Shown in pieces: positions 47,284 to 55,235 of a stretch of 64,000 nucleotides of DNA (positions within the stretch are counted from its first letter, which is position 1; every line of letters starts with the position of its first letter). Position numbers and translations under genes: made by a program. Below the pieces are notes generated by a model, which saw nothing but the letters and a program-made list of their open reading frames with translations, did no database searches and was not told the DNA's origin. Origin of the DNA: Sporobacter sp963677825 (GTDB lineage Bacteria; Bacillota; Clostridia; Oscillospirales; Oscillospiraceae); the NCBI GenBank assembly GCA_963677825.2, contig CAXXEF010000001.1, forward strand, positions 1,860,001 to 1,924,000, read 5' to 3'.

Positions 47284-48081
47284 ATGGTAAATTTTGATAA
47301 CAAAGAGCGTTATGATGTGTATGACCTGAAAAAGCTCGTATCCATCCTGCGCGGACCGGGCGGCTGCCCGTGGGACGCCGAGCAGACGCATGAGAGTATT
47401 CGGCGCAACTTTTTAGAGGAAGCCTACGAGGCCGTTGAGGCCATTGACGAAAACGATCCGACTCATTTGTGCGAAGAACTCGGCGACGTTTTGATGCAGG
47501 TCATTTTTCATTCCGACATCGAATCGGACGCCGGACGATTTGAACTTGACGACGTTGCGGATATGTCTGTGCGCAAGCTGCTGCTGCGTCATCCGCACGT
47601 TTTTTCAGATGTACAGGTTTCGTCAAGCGGCGAGGTGATCGACAATTGGGAGGTCATCAAGCGGCGCGAGAAAAACCATGAAACCATCGCCGACTCGCTC
47701 GACGCGGTCGCCGTCAGCCTGCCGGCACTCTGGCGTGCCGAGAAGCTGCAGAAAAAGGCGGCTAAGGCCGGATTCGACTGGCCGGACGAGACCGGTGCGA
47801 TGGACAAGCTGCAAGAGGAGCTCGGCGAGCTGCACGACGCCGTCCAGACGGGACAGGGCATCGAGGAGGAGCTGGGCGACCTGCTGTTTTCCGCCGTCAA
47901 CCTTGCGCGCCATCTAGGGATTGATCCGGAATCGGCGCTAGGCAAATCAAGTGATAAGTTCACCGCGCGGTTCCGCCGTACAGAGCAACTGGCAAACGAA
48001 GCCGGTACGCCGCTCGAAACGCTCACGCTTGAGCAGATGGACGAGCTGTACGAGCAGGCCAAGCATGAAAACGGAGAATAA
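47284..48081 (+). CDS. mazG: MazG nucleoside triphosphate pyrophosphohydrolase
   Basis: This 265-residue enzyme hydrolyses NTPs and dNTPs to monophosphates, sanitising pools. It has the entry motif GPGGCPWDAEQTHESIRRNF (about 24-43) and two MazG repeats: metal-binding EEAYEAVEAI with CEELGDVLMQVIF (about 45-78) and, in the second, EELGELHDAV with EEELGDLLFSAVN (about 180-205). Bacillus YabN carries an extra N-terminal methylase domain, which is absent here. AGGGGAAAG precedes the start. The gene lies between spoVB and hup. Confidence 0.95.
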   Translation: MVNFDNKERYDVYDLKKLVSILRGPGGCPWDAEQTHESIRRNFLEEAYEAVEAIDENDPTHLCEELGDVLMQVIFHSDIESDAGRFELDDVADMSVRKLLLRHPHVFSDVQVSSSGEVIDNWEVIKRREKNHETIADSLDAVAVSLPALWRAEKLQKKAAKAGFDWPDETGAMDKLQEELGELHDAVQTGQGIEEELGDLLFSAVNLARHLGIDPESALGKSSDKFTARFRRTEQLANEAGTPLETLTLEQMDELYEQAKHENGE

Positions 48082-48170
48082 ATACGGCGCAGCCACAGTG
48101 CGGCGCGAAAATCGTATTTTTCTATAAATCAAGGAATGATCCATAAGCATTTATTAGGAGGACAGTACGA

Positions 48171-48446
48171 ATGAATAAAGCAGATCTGATCAGCAAAATT
48201 GCGATGAATTCCGGGCTTTCGAAGAAAGACAGCGAAAAGGCGCTTGCAGCCGCTATTGACGCCATTACGGAATCTTTGAAGTCCGGGGAAAAGGTTCAGC
48301 TCGTCGGCTTCGGCATCTTTGATGTCAAAGAGCGTGCAGAGCGCACCGGTCGCAACCCCAAAACGAAAGAAGCTATTAAGATCCCTGCTTCCAGAACGCC
48401 GCAGTTCAAGGCCGGTAAAGCCCTGAAAGACGCTGTCGCGAAATAA
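48171..48446 (+). CDS. hup: HU-family DNA-binding protein
   Basis: This 91-residue histone-like protein bends and packages DNA. The whole HU layout is visible: MNKADLISKIA at the start, helices to about 40, VQLVGFGIFDVKERAERTGR (about 43-62) and the arm with NPKTKEAIKIPASRTPQFKAG (split here at the DNA-contacting proline). The ribosome site AGGAGGA is strong. Its place between mazG and rqcP is common in Clostridia. Confidence 0.97.
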   Translation: MNKADLISKIAMNSGLSKKDSEKALAAAIDAITESLKSGEKVQLVGFGIFDVKERAERTGRNPKTKEAIKIPASRTPQFKAGKALKDAVAK

Positions 48447-48689
48447 CGGTCGCCGATATTCAGCGGCGGACGCAATGACTGCTGCAAAGACTTGCTTCTT
48501 GTGATATGATGTCGCCTGCGGCTTCGTTATATCGCGTCTGTGGGAACATCGTTCTCATACGTTCGCTTTTTAACCGAAAGCGCTGGCGGCGGGTTTAGCC
48601 ATGTCATGAACTTAAAAATCATGATACAATAACGGCGCGGTTTTCCGCGCCGTTATTCTTATCAGACAGATCGAAAAGGTCGGTAGAGT
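48447..48689 (+). terminator. hup-rqcP gap with a hairpin
   Basis: This 243-bp stretch has no gene that I can support. Near its end a perfect 13-bp stem (48628-48640 with 48645-48657, TTTT loop) is followed by CTTATC. It is probably a terminator after hup, though the T run is short and some read-through into rqcP is likely. Confidence 0.65.
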
Positions 48690-48932
48690 ATGCGCCTTGA
48701 TAAATATTTGAAAGTATCCCGGCTGATTAAACGCCGGACCGTTGCCAACGACGCGTGTGACGCGTCGCGCGTGGCCGTTAACGGGCGGCCGGCTAAAGCG
48801 TCGTACGACGTGAAGCTCGGCGACGTCATCGAGATTCGCTTCGGCCAGCGCACGGTTAAAGTTGAGGTGACGGCCGTCGCGGAGCACGTCCAGAAGGCTG
48901 ACGCCGCCGCGATGTACCGTGAGATCGAGTAA
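48690..48932 (+). CDS. rqcP: RqcP (YabO/Hsp15-like) S4-domain ribosome quality-control protein
   Basis: This 80-residue S4 RNA-binding protein (MRLDKYLKVSRLIKRRTVA, then VNGRPAKASYDVKLGD) binds the obstructed 50S subunit with RqcH and helps add alanine tails. The length and the mazG-hup-rqcP context match Bacillus yabO. GGTAGAG or AAAAGG upstream serves as the ribosome site. Confidence 0.93.
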   Translation: MRLDKYLKVSRLIKRRTVANDACDASRVAVNGRPAKASYDVKLGDVIEIRFGQRTVKVEVTAVAEHVQKADAAAMYREIE

Positions 48933-48983
48933 AAGCGTGCCGGATGGCAGAATCTATATCACAAAGGAGACCCGGACGGCACG

Positions 48984-49448
48984 ATGAATACACAGGAAAA
49001 CTCTCTCATTAAACGGGCGATTACTTTCATAAAAAGTCCGCGCGGCGAAACAGTTCGCTATATAATTATCGGTGGCTGTACAACGGCTGTCGACTATCTG
49101 ACATACCATGCCATGCTTGATTGGCTGAGCTTCAGCGTCACCGCCAGCAGTGTGACGAGCACGGCGCTGGCGATCGTGTTTGCATACATTACCAACAAGC
49201 TGTTTGTTTTCGTCAGCAAGACCGGCTCATTCGGCGCACTGGCTGCCGAGTTCGGCAGGTTTATGGCCTCGCGCCTTGTCACCTTCGGGCTGGAGGTCGG
49301 CGGCGTTTATCTGCTTGTCAATATACTTGAGCAAAACGAGTATTTAGGTAAAATCGCTTCGATCATCGTCGTCATCATCGTCAATTATATACTGAGTAAA
49401 TTCATCGTTTTTCGCCCTGGCAAGCAAGAAGAGCCGCTGGACGAGTGA
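48984..49448 (+). CDS. GtrA-family membrane protein
   Basis: This 154-residue protein has four transmembrane helices (near 25-45, 50-72, 88-112 and 122-142) and the GtrA family opening TVRYIIIGGCTTAVDYLTY plus IVFAYITNKLFVF. GtrA-like proteins are thought to move undecaprenyl-phosphate-linked sugars across the membrane for glycosylation. No glycosyltransferase is adjacent. The nearest ribosome site (AAAGGAG) is unusually far, about 14 bp, from the ATG; no better start is seen. It ends at a strong terminator. Confidence 0.88.
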   Translation: MNTQENSLIKRAITFIKSPRGETVRYIIIGGCTTAVDYLTYHAMLDWLSFSVTASSVTSTALAIVFAYITNKLFVFVSKTGSFGALAAEFGRFMASRLVTFGLEVGGVYLLVNILEQNEYLGKIASIIVVIIVNYILSKFIVFRPGKQEEPLDE

Positions 49449-49452
49449 AAAT

Positions 49453-49475
49453 CCGGGCGAAAGCCCGGTTTTTTT
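49453..49475 (+). terminator. Intrinsic terminator of gtrA
   Basis: CCGGGC, a GAAA tetraloop, GCCCGG and seven Ts follow the stop codon within 5 bp. Confidence 0.95.
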
Positions 49476-49510
49476 ATGCGGCGGCGGCAGTAAGCTGGTT
49501 GTTTTACAAA

Positions 49511-49553
49511 TTGTTCACCATTGCTAAAATAGGTATATTATTATAGAATAATA
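49511..49553 (+). promoter_or_regulatory. Promoter of the two-component operon, with inverted repeat over the -10
   Basis: TTGTTC and TATATT are 17 bp apart (49511-49539), about 89 bp before the response-regulator start. The inverted repeat TATTATT-ATAG-AATAATA (49536-49553) overlaps the -10 and may be a regulator site. Confidence 0.6.
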
Positions 49554-49627
49554 ACACTTTATGGTACTCGATTTACCGCACCAATACAGGCGGCGCAGTA
49601 AGCGGGACCACAGCAGGAGGCTTGGAC

Positions 49628-50317
49628 ATGACAAAAAAAGTGCTCGTTATTGAAGACGACAGTAATATTGCCGAGCTTCTTCGGCTGTATCTGGAAAAGG
49701 ACGGATTTGAGGTCACGATCGCCGACAACGGCGGAAAGGGCGTTTCCGAGTTTGAGCGGTTGAACCCCGAGCTTGTCCTGCTGGACATTATGCTGCCCGT
49801 TATGGACGGCTGGGCCGTCTGCCGCGAGATCAGAAACCTCTCCAAGGTGCCGATCATCATGCTTACGGCCAAGGGTGAGACGTTTGATAAGGTCTCCGGC
49901 CTTGAGATGGGCGCCGACGACTACATCGTCAAGCCGTTTGAAGTCAAGGAGCTGCTCGCGCGCGTGCATGCCGTCCTGCGCCGATACGAAACGGACGACG
50001 GTGCGCCGGCGCGCAAGCTGACGTTCGACAAGCTCATCATCGACATGGAGTCGTTTGAGCTGATCGTCGCCGGCAAGAAAGTCGACGCGCCGCCGAAGGA
50101 GATGGAGCTTTTATACCATCTGGCTGCGACGCCCAATCGTGTCTACACGCGCAACCAGCTGCTCGACGAGGTCTGGGGCTTTGATTATTTCGGCGACTCG
50201 CGCACAGTCGACGTGCATATTAAGCGGCTGCGGGAAAAGCTCGAGAACGTCAGCGATAAATGGTCGCTTAAAACGGTCTGGGGCGTGGGCTATAAATTTG
50301 AGCTGGTCGGATCATGA
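49628..50317 (+). CDS. OmpR/PhoB-family response regulator
   Basis: This 229-residue cytoplasmic regulator has a receiver domain (VLVIEDDSNIAELLRLYLEK; phospho-acceptor Asp in LVLLDIMLPVMDG near residue 53; Thr in IIMLTAKGE; Lys in DYIVKPFE near 102) and a winged-helix output domain (about 130-227) ending VDVHIKRLREKLENVS and VWGVGYKFE. The ATG at 49628 has AGGAGG 7 bp upstream and is preferred over a TTG six bases earlier. It overlaps the histidine kinase by 4 bp. It resembles PhoP, ResD and YycF regulators in a general way; specific orthology is not claimed. It might bind the phased repeats at 51817-51844. Confidence 0.94.
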   Translation: MTKKVLVIEDDSNIAELLRLYLEKDGFEVTIADNGGKGVSEFERLNPELVLLDIMLPVMDGWAVCREIRNLSKVPIIMLTAKGETFDKVSGLEMGADDYIVKPFEVKELLARVHAVLRRYETDDGAPARKLTFDKLIIDMESFELIVAGKKVDAPPKEMELLYHLAATPNRVYTRNQLLDEVWGFDYFGDSRTVDVHIKRLREKLENVSDKWSLKTVWGVGYKFELVGS

Positions 50318-51750
50318 AACACAGTATCTACATTCGTAACTTTTTCATGACAGCCGGCATCGTGCTGCTGAGCTTTCTCATTCTCGGCAGCATGTTTTTC
50401 GCCTGGAGCTACCGGCTGATCATGAGTGAGCGGCACAAAACGATGTCGCAGGCGGCCGACGAAGTCGCCCGCTATGTAACGCTCGTGTATGAGAGCAACG
50501 CCCTCAGCGCTATTAAACTGCGCGCCGTACTGACCACAATTTCACAGATCTCGGGTTTGGAAATTATCATTACCGAAAATAGCGGTGTTGTGGTGTCGAC
50601 GTCAGATAGCGAGCTTAGTAGCGATCTGCTCAGGCGCGTTGTGTTACCCGAGTTTCTGCGTGAAATTGATACGGCTGATTCCATAAGTAAAAACACCGAC
50701 CTCGGTGGCGTATACGAAGAGACGCGCTATGTTTACGGTGTGCATCTGGTCGACGAAAACGGCGGCGTGATCGGGTATTTGTTCGTTTCAAGCCAGTCGG
50801 AAGCCGTCGTGATCCTCTGGCGGCAGTTTACAAGCGTGTTCCTGTTCATCTCTGTCATCGTGCTGTTTTTAACGTTTACCGTTTCGTTTATTACAACGAA
50901 AAAGCAGGCCGAGCCCATCAACGAGATGGCGGCGGCCGCGATGCGATTTGCCCGGGGAGACTATACTGTCCGTGTTGAAAACGCCGGCCGTGTCGACGAA
51001 ATCGGCCAGCTGACCGATGCGTTCAACGCCATGGCAGACTCGATTGAGCGCTCGGAAAGCCTCCGGCGCGATTTCATTGCCAACGTCTCGCATGAGCTGA
51101 AAACGCCGATGACCGTTATTTCCGGCTTTTCAGACGGCTTGCTTGACGGTACAATCCCGACGGATAAGCAGCAAAAATATCTGCAGGTCATCTCGAGCGA
51201 GACAAAGCGCCTGTCGCGTCTGGTGCGCAACATGCTGGACATGTCACGTATCCAGTCCTCCTCACCGGAACTGCTGCTGGCCGGCAGTTTTGACATTGCC
51301 GAGATCATCCGCATATCGCTGCTAAGTCTCGGCAGCAAGATTGACGCCAAAAGCCTCGACGTCGACGCCGAGCTGCCGGAGGAGGCGATCATGACGCGCG
51401 GCGATAAGGATGCCGTCACGCAGGTTGTCTATAACCTGTTCGACAACGCCATCAAGTTTGCTGAAGACGGGTCGGTTCTGCGTGTAAGCCTGTGGAAGCA
51501 GGGGCAAAAGGCGTACGTATCGGTCGAGGATACGGGTGAAACGATCCCGACGGAGGAGATGCCGCTCATTTTTGACCGTTTCCACAAGACCGACCGCTCA
51601 CGCAGCGAGAAGCGCGACGGCGTCGGACTGGGGCTGTACATCGTAAAAACGATTCTCGATAATCATAACGAGGACATCTACGTCACCAGCTGCGGCGGTG
51701 TGACGAAGTTTACCTTTACGCTGACGCTTGCGCCTGCTGAACGCCGGTAA
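50314..51750 (+). CDS. Membrane sensor histidine kinase
   Basis: This 478-residue kinase has one transmembrane helix at about 8-32, an external sensor domain of about 130 residues and a second helix at about 168-192. HAMP follows (about 195-248: EPINEMAAAAMRFARGDYTV), then HisKA with the phospho-accepting His in FIANVSHELKTPMTVISGFS (near residue 258) and the HATPase domain (N box YNLFDNAIKFAED, then RDGVGLGLYIVKTIL). It is the partner of the response regulator with which it shares an ATGA overlap. The external ligand is unknown. No pst, phoU or resABC genes follow. Confidence 0.94.
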   Translation: MKHSIYIRNFFMTAGIVLLSFLILGSMFFAWSYRLIMSERHKTMSQAADEVARYVTLVYESNALSAIKLRAVLTTISQISGLEIIITENSGVVVSTSDSELSSDLLRRVVLPEFLREIDTADSISKNTDLGGVYEETRYVYGVHLVDENGGVIGYLFVSSQSEAVVILWRQFTSVFLFISVIVLFLTFTVSFITTKKQAEPINEMAAAAMRFARGDYTVRVENAGRVDEIGQLTDAFNAMADSIERSESLRRDFIANVSHELKTPMTVISGFSDGLLDGTIPTDKQQKYLQVISSETKRLSRLVRNMLDMSRIQSSSPELLLAGSFDIAEIIRISLLSLGSKIDAKSLDVDAELPEEAIMTRGDKDAVTQVVYNLFDNAIKFAEDGSVLRVSLWKQGQKAYVSVEDTGETIPTEEMPLIFDRFHKTDRSRSEKRDGVGLGLYIVKTILDNHNEDIYVTSCGGVTKFTFTLTLAPAERR

Positions 51751-51816
51751 GTGCGTGGTGCCGGCAGATGTACGCAGGGATATAAAACAGGACTCGGTAA
51801 AAAACGGAAAAACAAA

Positions 51817-51870
51817 TTCACAAATTATTCAAAGTCTATTCACACAATATCTGCACAATAGGGGTATGAT
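51817..51870 (+). promoter_or_regulatory. 11-bp-phased direct repeats before a -10-like box
   Basis: TTCACA (51817), TTCAAA (51828) and TTCACA (51839) are spaced exactly 11 bp apart, one helical turn, as in sites for OmpR/PhoB-type regulators. TATGAT (51865-51870) could be a -10 with no proper -35, as expected of an activator-dependent promoter. It lies 67 bp after the kinase gene, but no gene follows on this strand. Confidence 0.5.
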
Positions 51871-51876
51871 GAATTT

Positions 51877-52033
51877 GTTGAAACGGTAGATGTCAGTTAC
51901 GGTTTACCAGTTGCTCCAGATCTTCTGATAAGCTTGTACTTTCCTCCCCCGGCTGTCATCACGTTTCAATTAATCCCGAATAACTCCCTCTCTTTTCGAA
52001 AAGCCTCCGATTGATCATCGGAGGCTTTTCGAA
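51877..52033 (+). ncRNA. Candidate short RNA ending in a 17-bp hairpin
   Basis: If the phased-repeat promoter is active, transcription would start near 51877 and run into a perfect 17-bp stem-loop (51995-52011 with 52017-52033, loop TGATC), giving about 155 nt. No conserved ORF is seen in it; an ATG at about 51890 opens only 12 codons with no good ribosome site. The rest of the 326-bp gap (51751-52076) holds the next terminator. This is speculative; the hairpin alone may simply end the two-component transcript. Confidence 0.25.
51995..52033. terminator. 17-bp perfect hairpin
   Basis: TTCGAAAAGCCTCCGAT pairs perfectly with its complement across a 5-nt loop. The arms end in A/T-rich sequence, so it can act as a terminator on either strand, most likely for the two-component operon or the candidate RNA. 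Confidence 0.75.
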
Positions 52034-52040
52034 TCCGTAA

Positions 52041-52071
52041 AAAAGCGCGTCTCCGTCAGAGACGCGCTTTT
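52041..52071 (-). terminator. Intrinsic terminator of the pyrE-uvrB operon end
   Basis: AAAAGCGCGTCTC and GAGACGCGCTTTT form a 13-bp stem with a 5-nt loop. On the minus strand it lies 6 bp after the GNAT stop and is followed by TTTT. Confidence 0.85.
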
Positions 52072-52076
52072 ATCGT

Positions 52077-52565
52077 TTAGTTCAGCGCTTTTTTCATTAA
52101 GACAGACTCGCCGTAAGGTGTTGTTAGCTGCTGTATTTCCGTCCAGCCGAATTTTTCGTAAAGAGCCTGCGCCGTTTCCGTCATGAGATAGAGCTCGGTA
52201 TATGCCAGACGAACAGCCTCGGCAATTAGTTGGTCGATCAGATGTATGGAAATGCCCTTTCCTCTGTAGAACGGGTGGACATACAGCGCGGATAGCCAGG
52301 GCGTAAATTCCGGCCGCGACGCGTCCGACGTCCAGAAACTGACCATCCCGGCCGGTTTTCCGTCGTACAGCGCGACAAACGTGATCGGCAGCGTTTTCTT
52401 ATTTGCGCCTGAAACAAACTTATCCAGAATTTGCTCATACGTCGCGCCCGACTGGCAGCCCCATAGGCCGTAAGTCCAGCTTGCGCACGTCTGAATATGC
52501 GCCGGTTGATCGGCAAGGTAAGCGATTTCGAGCTTTTCCGACTTTGTGCCAGCGTGGCCCATCAT
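52077..52565 (-). CDS. GNAT-family N-acetyltransferase
   Basis: This 162-residue single GNAT domain has the acetyl-CoA motif in ALYVHPFYRGKGISIHLIDQ (about 88-107) and the C-terminal ALYEKFGWTE motif. The substrate is unknown. Its start overlaps the stop of the upstream exporter-like gene by 4 bp (ATGA), so it is the last cistron of the uvrB operon. Confidence 0.9.
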   Translation of the reverse strand: MMGHAGTKSEKLEIAYLADQPAHIQTCASWTYGLWGCQSGATYEQILDKFVSGANKKTLPITFVALYDGKPAGMVSFWTSDASRPEFTPWLSALYVHPFYRGKGISIHLIDQLIAEAVRLAYTELYLMTETAQALYEKFGWTEIQQLTTPYGESVLMKKALN

Positions 52566-53050
52566 GACACGACCGCCGTAAAGCCGTAGGTGATGGCAAA
52601 CACGATCGCACCGGCGGTCAGCACACCGGCAATGATTGCCGGCAGCGCAACGCGCAGCCGGATGTTGAGAACTGCCGCGATGAGCGCACCCGTCCAGGCG
52701 CCGGTGCCCGGCAGCGGAATCGCCACGAATAAAAACAGCCCAATAATTTCGCCCTTATATAATGTGTTGCGCTTACTAAGTGCCTTAGCCTCCAGCTTGT
52801 CGGCGATGCGCGCGAGTCTGGGGCTCTTTTTTTGCATCCACTCGAAAATGCGCCGGATAAAAAGCACAATAAACGGGATCGGCAGAATGTTGCCGACAAT
52901 GCTGATCACAAGCGCGACGACAGGCCTCAGCCCCATCGCGACGCCGATGGGAATGGCGCCGCGCAGCTCGATGAGCGGCAGCATCGACACAACAAAGGTG
53001 ATGAGCATCTTGCCCAGCTCGGTTTGTTTAAGCAGCTCAATGAATTCCAA
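52562..53050 (-). CDS. COG2426-type small multidrug-export-like membrane protein
   Basis: This 162-residue protein has about four hydrophobic segments (15-35, 42-65, 95-118 and 125-155) and the family pattern SMLPLIELRGAIPIGVAMGL (about 22-41) and FVAIPLPGTGAWTGALIA (about 107-124). The family name 'putative small multi-drug export protein' rests on weak evidence and no drug phenotype should be assumed. The gene follows uvrB by 18 bp and overlaps the GNAT gene by 4 bp. Confidence 0.87.
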   Translation of the reverse strand: MEFIELLKQTELGKMLITFVVSMLPLIELRGAIPIGVAMGLRPVVALVISIVGNILPIPFIVLFIRRIFEWMQKKSPRLARIADKLEAKALSKRNTLYKGEIIGLFLFVAIPLPGTGAWTGALIAAVLNIRLRVALPAIIAGVLTAGAIVFAITYGFTAVVS

Positions 53051-53068
53051 GATGTTTCTCCTGCGTGT

Positions 53069-55033
53069 TTATTCGCCTCTGAGCTTGATGATTCGGTCGC
53101 GCAAAATGGCGGCGTATTCAAACTCGAGCATTTTAGCGGCAGCCGCCATGTCTTTTTCAAGCTTGCGGATCGCTTCTTCGCGCTCGCGCCTGGTCATCTT
53201 CACGCCGCTGGCGCCACGCGTATCGGCCGTTTCGTCTTTGGAGATTTCCAGCAGCTCGCGCACGCTCTTGACGATCGTCTTGGGCACGATGCCGTGTTCT
53301 TCGTTATAGGCGGTCTGCTTGGCGCGGCGGCGTTCCGTCTCGTCCATGGCGGCACGCATTGAGCGCGTGACGGTATCAGCGTACAGGATGACGGTGCCCT
53401 CGGCGTTGCGCGCGGCGCGCCCGATCGTCTGGATGAGTGACGTCTCGCTGCGTAAAAAGCCTTCTTTATCGGCGTCGAGAATGGCGACAAGCGACACCTC
53501 CGGCAGATCGAGCCCCTCGCGTAAAAGGTTGATGCCCACAAGCGCGTCAAACTCGCCGAGCCGCAGGTCGCGGATGATCTCCATGCGCTCGATTGTCGTG
53601 ATGTCGTGGTGCATGTAGCGTACACGGATACCCGAGCGCGTCAGGTAGGCGGTAAGATCCTCCGCCATGCGCTTCGTCAGCGTTGTGACGAGTGTCCGCT
53701 CACCCTTTTTCACGCGCGCATTGATCTCGCCGATCAGATCATCGATCTGCCCGTCAACCGGGCGCACTGTGATCGTCGGGTCGATGAGGCCCGTCGGGCG
53801 GATGATCAGCTCGACCGTCTGCGACGAGCGGGACTTTTCGTACTCGGTCGGCGTCGCCGATACGTAGATAAATTGCTTTACACGCTCGTTAAACTCCGCG
53901 AATTTGAGCGGCCTGTTATCAAACGCCGACGGAAGACGGAAGCCGTATTCAATGAGGCTCTCCTTGCGCGCCCGGTCGCCGTTGTACATCGCGCGCACCT
54001 GCGGCAGTGTGACGTGGCTCTCGTCGGCAAACAACACAAAGTCCTTGGGGAAGTAGTCTAGAAGCGTCATCGGCGCGGAGCCTGGCTCGCGCCCGGTGAT
54101 GATGCGCGAATAGTTCTCGATGCCGTTACAGTAGCCCAGCTCGCGCATCATCTCGATGTCGTACATCGTGCGCTGGTGCAGCCGCTGTGCCTCGACGAGC
54201 TTGTTCTGGCTCTCAAAATACGCGACGCGCTCTTTCATCTCGGCCAGAATCTCGCCGACGGCGCGGTCCATTTTTTCGCCTGTCGTCACGTAATGTGAAG
54301 CGGGGTAGATCGCCACGTGTGACAGCGCCCGCGTCGGCGTGCCGGTGACGACGTTGATCTCGCTGATGCGGTCGATTTCGTCGCCGAAAAATTCAACGCG
54401 GATGGCGTGGTCACGGGAGTACGCAGGGTAGATCTCGACCGTGTCACCGCGTACGCGGAACGAGTTGCGCTCAAAAGCCATGTCGTTGCGGCCGTAGCGG
54501 ATCTCGACAAGCTTTTTTAGAAGTGCGTCGCGGTCGCGCGTTTGACCCTCGCGCAGCGAAACGACCATGTTGGCGTAGTCAATCGGGTCGCCCAGTCCAT
54601 AGATGCAGCTGACGGACGAGACGACAATGACGTCGCGCCGCTCAAACAGAGACGACGTCGCCGAGTGGCGCAGCCGCTCAATCTCGTCGTTGATCGAAGA
54701 GTCTTTTTCAATATACGTGTCGGTATGCGCGATGTACGCTTCCGGCTGGTAGTAATCATAGTACGAGACGAAAAACTCGACGGCGTTATCGGGAAAAAAC
54801 TCCCAGAACTCACTGCACAGCTGCGCGGCGAGCGTCTTGTTATGCGCGAGCACAAGTGCCGGGCGCTGGAGCTTTTCGATGATTTTCGCCATCGTGTATG
54901 TCTTGCCGGAGCCTGTGACGCCCAGCAGCGTCTGTTCCTCAAAACCGAGCTCGACGCCATTTGCGAGCGCGTCAATAGCGCCGGGCTGGTCACCGGCGGG
55001 CTCATATTCACTTACGACTCTGAAATCGGGCAT
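53069..55033 (-). CDS. uvrB: Excinuclease ABC subunit B
   Basis: UvrB is the damage-verification subunit of nucleotide excision repair, loaded by UvrA and cut-partnered with UvrC. The 654 residues are normal. Motifs: Walker A GVTGSGKTYTMAKI (about 38-51), the damage-probing hairpin YYDYYQPEAYI (about 92-102), VVSSVSCIYGLGDP, DESHVTLPQ (motif II region), NLLREGLDLPEVSLVAILDA (about 500) and the UvrC-binding UVR motif at the C terminus (REEAIRKLEKDMAAAAKMLE). GAGG lies 6 bp before the start. Upstream, a second copy of its first 14 codons lies at 55184-55227, separated by a palindrome-rich insert. uvrA begins at 63429 on the other strand. Confidence 0.97.
   Translation of the reverse strand: MPDFRVVSEYEPAGDQPGAIDALANGVELGFEEQTLLGVTGSGKTYTMAKIIEKLQRPALVLAHNKTLAAQLCSEFWEFFPDNAVEFFVSYYDYYQPEAYIAHTDTYIEKDSSINDEIERLRHSATSSLFERRDVIVVSSVSCIYGLGDPIDYANMVVSLREGQTRDRDALLKKLVEIRYGRNDMAFERNSFRVRGDTVEIYPAYSRDHAIRVEFFGDEIDRISEINVVTGTPTRALSHVAIYPASHYVTTGEKMDRAVGEILAEMKERVAYFESQNKLVEAQRLHQRTMYDIEMMRELGYCNGIENYSRIITGREPGSAPMTLLDYFPKDFVLFADESHVTLPQVRAMYNGDRARKESLIEYGFRLPSAFDNRPLKFAEFNERVKQFIYVSATPTEYEKSRSSQTVELIIRPTGLIDPTITVRPVDGQIDDLIGEINARVKKGERTLVTTLTKRMAEDLTAYLTRSGIRVRYMHHDITTIERMEIIRDLRLGEFDALVGINLLREGLDLPEVSLVAILDADKEGFLRSETSLIQTIGRAARNAEGTVILYADTVTRSMRAAMDETERRRAKQTAYNEEHGIVPKTIVKSVRELLEISKDETADTRGASGVKMTRREREEAIRKLEKDMAAAAKMLEFEYAAILRDRIIKLRGE
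54990..55033. repeat. 44-bp direct repeat, inner copy (start of uvrB)
   Basis: These are the first codons of uvrB, matched at 43 of 44 positions by 55184-55227. The one difference changes residue 5 from Arg (here) to Lys (outer copy). Confidence 0.9.
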
Positions 55034-55183
55034 GCTTTACCTCATGTACATCGTTAATAACCCGGCCGGCGGCCAGCCGCGAGCTTTGGCGAGCCGCGCC
55101 ATCTCTGGCGCGTCAGGCGGCGGGATTCACTCCAGCCGCCGTTTAATCAAAATGGGGTTCCCACGGAACGTGTTCCGTGGGGT
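55034..55183. repeat. Palindrome-rich insert between two uvrB starts
   Basis: This 150-bp GC-rich segment is packed with inverted repeats: CCCACGGAAC-GT-GTTCCGTGGG (55160-55181), GGCGGC/GCCGCC and GCGCCA/TGGCGC near 55090-55140. It looks like a REP-type or small non-autonomous element. It contains no gene but supplies a new ribosome site (TGAGG) for uvrB. No second copy of the element was noticed in the window. Confidence 0.6.
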
Positions 55184-55227
55184 TCACCGGCGGGCTCATA
55201 TTCACTTACGACTTTGAAATCGGGCAT
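55147..55227 (-). pseudogene. Duplicated uvrB 5' fragment (26-codon remnant ORF)
   Basis: The fragment begins MPDFKVVSEYEPAGE like uvrB, then runs into the palindromic insert and stops after 26 codons. It keeps a good ribosome site (GAGGAACAAT), which overlaps the suhB stop codon 9 bp upstream. This suggests that it is the original uvrB start, cut off from the gene. It could still be translated as a short upstream ORF. Confidence 0.7.
55184..55227. repeat. 44-bp direct repeat, outer copy
   Basis: This copy is 43 of 44 identical to 54990-55033 at an offset of 194 bp; it forms the coding part of the remnant ORF. Confidence 0.9.
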
Positions 55228-55235
55228 ATTGTTCC

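Noticed and set aside
51836..51844. CTATTCACA in the phased repeats as another DnaA box
   Set aside because: Only one good match lies there, and the strict 11-bp repeat of TTCACA is better explained by a response-regulator site; not excluded.
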